Assembly (NCBI GenBank): GCA_005884305.1
Contig: VAYL01000035.1
Coordinates: 1 to 8,211, forward strand
Reading direction: 5' to 3'
Length of the DNA: 8,211 nt
DNA from: Actinomycetota bacterium
Lineage (GTDB): Bacteria > Actinomycetota > Thermoleophilia > Solirubrobacterales > 70-9
The notes under the pieces are model-generated. The model was not told where the DNA came from. It did no database searches and saw nothing but the letters and a program-made list of their open reading frames with translations. Position 1 is the first letter of the stretch; the number at the start of each line of letters is the position of its first letter. This document shows, one piece after another, positions 6,164 to 8,211 of the stretch. Both the position numbers and the translations under genes were made by a program.

Positions 6164-6567
6164 CCGAGGAGGACGACGAGCAGCGCGATGCCGCCCGCGG
6201 CGTCGAGATCGAGGTCACCCCGGCCGGCAAGGCAACGCGGAAGCTGTCACTGCTCTCGGGCGGCGAGAAGGCGCTGGTGGCGCTGGCATTCGTGTTCGCT
6301 GTGTTCCTCGCGCGGCCGTCGCCCTTCTACATCCTCGACGAGGTCGAGGCCGCTCTCGACGACGCCAACATCGACCGCTTCCTGCAGCTGGTCCGCCGCT
6401 TCTCGGACCGCGCGCAGTTCGTCATCGTCACCCACCAGAAGCGCACGATGGACGCCGCCGACGTGCTCTACGGCGTGAGCATGGGCAAGGGCGGCATCAC
6501 CAAGGTCATCTCGCGCCGTCTCACGCAGGACGAGGCGGACGAGGACGAAGCCGCCGAAGCAGCCTGA
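6133..6567 (+). CDS. smc: SMC C-terminal ATPase head, displaced into a different reading frame
   Basis: This is the continuation of smc. Reading from about 6133 gives READGEKGEVAEEDDEQ, then GVEIEVTPAGKATRKLSLL, the signature motif LSGGEKALVALAF (6253 on), Walker B FYILDEVEAALDD (6325-6363), the D-loop, and FVIVTHQKRTMDAADVLYGV with the switch histidine. It ends in the acidic tail RLTQDEADEDEAAEAA. All C-terminal head motifs are intact. The frame relative to the upstream part is what one would get after loss of a number of bases equal to 1 modulo 3, at about 6125-6139. Residues usually found after FPGG (G-R-L-type strand) are also missing, so several codons may be lost. No good start codon with a ribosome site serves this part alone, so it should be read as part of one disrupted gene. 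Confidence 0.88.
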   Translation, partial: READGEKGEVAEEDDEQRDAARGVEIEVTPAGKATRKLSLLSGGEKALVALAFVFAVFLARPSPFYILDEVEAALDDANIDRFLQLVRRFSDRAQFVIVTHQKRTMDAADVLYGVSMGKGGITKVISRRLTQDEADEDEAAEAA

Positions 6568-6578
6568 CGAGCCCTCAC

Positions 6579-6584
6579 TAACCT
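6579..6584 (+). promoter_or_regulatory. Possible -10 element upstream of ftsY
   Basis: TAACCT fits TANNNT and ends 8 nt before the ftsY ATG, ideal spacing for a leaderless transcript. The bases between (GCGGCCTC) contain no Shine-Dalgarno sequence. It lies in the 25-nt gap after smc. No -35 box is evident. Confidence 0.3.
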
Positions 6585-6592
6585 GCGGCCTC

Positions 6593-7210
6593 ATGGCTCG
6601 CAGCTGGCAGGAGGTCGTCGACCTTGGCGACGGCGCAGCGCCGTCCGTGCCGGCGGCGGATGAGACCGAGCGCCGAGGCGTCTTCAGGCGCCTGCGCGAA
6701 TCCCTGTCGAAGAGCCGGCAGGCCCTGCAGGCCGAGCTCAGCGCGAGCCTGTTCGAGCAGCTCGACGACGAGACCTGGGAGCGCCTGGAGGAGGCGCTGA
6801 TCTACGCCGACGTCGGCGCGCGCACGACCGCGCAGGTCGTCGCCAAGCTCGAGCAGGAGGCCGAGGACGGCGCGCTGGTCGGCGGCGAGGCGCTCTCGGG
6901 CCGGCTGGCCGAGCTGCTGGCGCAGATCGCCCGCACCGGCGACGACCACATCGATCTGCGCCACGACCCGACGGTGATCCTCGTCGTCGGCGTCAACGGC
7001 ACCGGCAAGAGTGGCACCTGCAGAAGGAGCTCGGCCTCTCCGTCATCGTCGCTGCGGCTGACACCTACCGGGCGGCGGCGATCGAGCAGCTCGAGACATG
7101 GGCTGGGCGTGCCGGCTCGGAGATCGTCCGCGGATCGCCCGGCGGAGATCCCGGGGCGGTGGTCTTCGACGCGATCGCGGCGGCGCAGTCCCGCGACGCG
7201 GATGTGGTGA
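6593..7210 (+). CDS. ftsY: Signal recognition particle receptor FtsY, N-terminal part (frame broken inside Walker A)
   Basis: FtsY is the membrane-associated GTPase that receives SRP-ribosome complexes for co-translational insertion. From the ATG at 6593 the first 139 codons are authentic: a short variable N-terminus (no long acidic A domain), [17 protein letters not shown] (29-45), the helical N domain with [19 protein letters not shown] (65-83), and the start of the G domain [12 protein letters not shown] (128-139). At K139 (7007-7009) the Walker A motif should continue T-T-T-x-G-K-L-A, but only two bases (AG) lie between this Lys and the TGG that begins the next conserved segment. From 7010 the frame is wrong and runs as meaningless sequence to the stop at 7208-7210. 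About eight codons are missing (22 nt if the usual spacing applies). As written, no functional FtsY can be made. Confidence 0.88.
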   Translation: MARSWQEVVDLGDGAAPSVPAADETERRGVFRRLRESLSKSRQALQAELSASLFEQLDDETWERLEEALIYADVGARTTAQVVAKLEQEAEDGALVGGEALSGRLAELLAQIARTGDDHIDLRHDPTVILVVGVNGTGKSGTCRRSSASPSSSLRLTPTGRRRSSSSRHGLGVPARRSSADRPAEIPGRWSSTRSRRRSPATRMW

Positions 7211-7560
7211 TCGCCGACACGGCCGGCCGTCTTCACACGCACACGAACCTGATGGAGGAGCTGTCCAAGGTGCGACGGGTCGCCGAGAAGCGGCTCGACG
7301 GCGCGCCGCACGAGTCGCTCATCGTGATCGACGCGACCACCGGCCAGAACGGGCTGCGCCAGGCGCAGGCATTCGCGCAGGCGGTCGAGTTGACCGGGGT
7401 CGTGCTCACCAAGCTCGACGGGACCGCCAAGGGCGGGATCGCGCTCGCCATCGCGTCGGAGCTCGACCTGCCCGTGAAGCTGATCGGGGTCGGGGAGGGG
7501 CTGGAGGACCTGCGCCCGTTCGACCCGAACGATTTCGCAGAGGCGCTCGTCGGGGATTGA
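7012..7560 (+). CDS. ftsY: FtsY, remainder of the GTPase domain in the shifted frame
   Basis: Continuation of ftsY after the break. The frame beginning at TGG 7012 reads [19 protein letters not shown], then [18 protein letters not shown] (insertion-box region), [20 protein letters not shown] (G3 motif DTAGR), [26 protein letters not shown] (G4 motif TKLD and the closing loop), and [18 protein letters not shown] then DPNDFAEAL at the C-terminus. Every motif after Walker A is intact and without further stops, so the gene has one lesion only. A GTG at 7159 is the first in-frame start but would give only part of the G domain. The stop at 7558-7560 is followed by a hairpin, so ftsY is the last gene of the plus-strand series. 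Confidence 0.88.
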   Translation, partial: WHLQKELGLSVIVAAADTYRAAAIEQLETWAGRAGSEIVRGSPGGDPGAVVFDAIAAAQSRDADVVIADTAGRLHTHTNLMEELSKVRRVAEKRLDGAPHESLIVIDATTGQNGLRQAQAFAQAVELTGVVLTKLDGTAKGGIALAIASELDLPVKLIGVGEGLEDLRPFDPNDFAEALVGD

Positions 7561-7565
7561 TTCGA

Positions 7566-7579
7566 GGGGCTTTAGCCCC
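7566..7579. terminator. Hairpin between convergent ftsY and GNAT genes, possible two-way terminator
   Basis: GGGGCTTTAGCCCC is a perfect inverted repeat: GGGGC pairs with GCCCC around a TTTA loop, with a sixth T-A pair possible. It starts 6 nt after the ftsY stop and lies 25 nt past the stop of the GNAT gene on the other strand. No T-run follows on either side, so it is not a classic Rho-independent terminator; position is the main support. Confidence 0.5.
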
Positions 7580-7603
7580 GAGCTGGCTGGTGTCGTTGGT
7601 GAT

Positions 7604-8149
7604 TTAGACGATGGGCTTGGTCGCGCGCTGCGGCGGAGCCGGGTTATGCGCCGGGTCGCTCAGGTCCGCCTCGAAGCGCTGGTACGTGAGCTCGGCCCGG
7701 CCCCAGCGGGGCGCGGTCTCGGCGCTCACCACGCGGAACCCGTGCTCGAGGTAGAGGTGGGCGGCGGCGGTCAGGTCGCTGAACGTCTCCAGCACCGCGC
7801 GCTCGAAGCCGTTGGCCCGTGCCGTGTCGAGTAGTTCCTCCAGGAGCCGCCGTCCGAGGCCTCCGCCGCGCAGGTCGGAGTCGAGGACAAAGAAGCGAAT
7901 GCATGCGATGCCGTCTCCCTCGTCGGTCATCGCCAGGCTGCCGGCGTGGCGGCCACCGCGCTCGACGATCCAGATCGCCTCGTTCTCACGAGGGAAGCCC
8001 CGCAGCGCGGCGCGGGCGACCGCGGCGGCGACGTGCGCCTCGAAGCTCGAGTCGACCCCGTACTCGCGCGCGTAGGTGCGCCCGTGGTGCTCGATGATCG
8101 CCCCGAGGTCGCCGGGGCGGAGCTCGCGCCGAATCGAGATCTGGTCCAT
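7604..8149 (-). CDS. GNAT family N-acetyltransferase
   Basis: Acetyl-CoA-dependent N-acetyltransferase of unknown substrate, 181 residues from the ATG at 8149. The opening IRRELRPGDLGAIIEHHG and YAREYGVDSSFEAHV (29-40) resembles the acetyltransferase half of MarR-GNAT fusion proteins, but no MarR domain is encoded here. The acetyl-CoA pyrophosphate loop is RGGGLGRRLLEEL (94-106), preceded by strand CIRFFVLDSDL (83-93), and the C-terminal part has TFSDLTAAAHLYLEHGFRVV (122-141), the usual AxxLYxxxGF motif. A proline-rich tail (about 165-181) follows. A longer frame from a GTG at 8197 would add 16 residues, but they are unlike the family and overlap a possible promoter, so 8149 is preferred. 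The gene is convergent with ftsY and appears to be transcribed alone. Confidence 0.87.
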   Translation of the reverse strand: MDQISIRRELRPGDLGAIIEHHGRTYAREYGVDSSFEAHVAAAVARAALRGFPRENEAIWIVERGGRHAGSLAMTDEGDGIACIRFFVLDSDLRGGGLGRRLLEELLDTARANGFERAVLETFSDLTAAAHLYLEHGFRVVSAETAPRWGRAELTYQRFEADLSDPAHNPAPPQRATKPIV

Positions 8150-8168
8150 GCGCTGATTCTGCCGAGAT

Positions 8169-8197
8169 CGAGAATCTCCGCAACACATTGTTGTCAA
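8169..8197 (-). promoter_or_regulatory. Possible promoter with overlapping palindrome upstream of the GNAT gene
   Basis: On the minus strand a perfect TTGACA (8197-8192) is followed after 17 nt by TTCTCG (8174-8169), a poor -10 box. An alternative -10, CAGAAT (8161-8156), lies 6 nt before the ATG. Overlapping the -35 is CAACACATTGTTG (8181-8193), a perfect 5-bp inverted repeat around a 3-nt centre, which could be a repressor operator. The region is AT-richer than its surroundings. The evidence is short motifs only. Confidence 0.38.
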
Positions 8198-8211
8198 CGG
8201 ATTGATCTCGA

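Noticed and set aside
6120..6165. Programmed ribosomal frameshift in smc
   Set aside because: No slippery heptamer with a following strong stem or internal Shine-Dalgarno was seen, and conserved residues are missing rather than just out of frame.
7000..7016. Intein, intron or inserted element in ftsY Walker A
   Set aside because: Sequence is missing here, not inserted; only two bases separate the flanking conserved segments.
1..8211. tRNA, rRNA, CRISPR array, insertion sequence, att site, toxin-antitoxin or defence genes
   Set aside because: No cloverleaf, regularly spaced repeats, transposase, integrase or nuclease-type small gene pair could be recognised on either strand.

Overview
The window is GC-rich, densely packed chromosomal DNA. 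It looks like a high-GC actinobacterium, and the protein style and gene order (yceD-rpmF-plsX-acp-rnc-smc-ftsY) suggest a deep lineage such as Thermoleophilia. That placement is inferred from recognised families, not from a search. There are no rRNA or tRNA genes, mobile elements, phage genes or CRISPR arrays.

Layout. Positions 1-434 (minus strand) hold the end of a lipid-degradation operon: an enoyl-CoA hydratase/isomerase cut by the window edge, preceded by only the last ~23 codons of a thiolase. At about 430-436 the thiolase stops abruptly and is replaced by a plus-strand F420-type (DDN-like) oxidoreductase gene that has itself lost its usual start. Positions 824-1366 (minus) encode a class I SAM-dependent methyltransferase. 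From 1387 to 7560 a plus-strand housekeeping series runs almost without gaps: YceD/DUF177, ribosomal protein bL32, PlsX, acyl carrier protein, RNase III, SMC and FtsY. A hairpin separates ftsY from a convergent GNAT acetyltransferase (7604-8149, minus), which has a possible promoter and a small palindrome upstream.

How the genes fit together. YceD and bL32 belong to ribosome biogenesis. PlsX and ACP supply acyl-phosphate for phospholipid synthesis and carry fatty-acid chains. RNase III processes dsRNA, SMC organises the chromosome, and FtsY delivers ribosomes to the membrane. The block therefore links growth, membrane synthesis and translation.

What is unusual. (1) The SMC has canonical ATPase heads but only about 375 residues between them and no visible hinge domain. 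(2) The RNase III signature has lost two of the four catalytic acidic residues. (3) smc and ftsY are each frame-broken, and at both breaks conserved codons are missing; in ftsY most of the Walker A region is gone. (4) The thiolase/oxidoreductase junction joins two truncated genes. Lesions in two normally essential genes plus a chimeric junction make assembly or sequencing error a serious explanation, to be excluded before any biological reading. I found no convincing new defence or mobile system.
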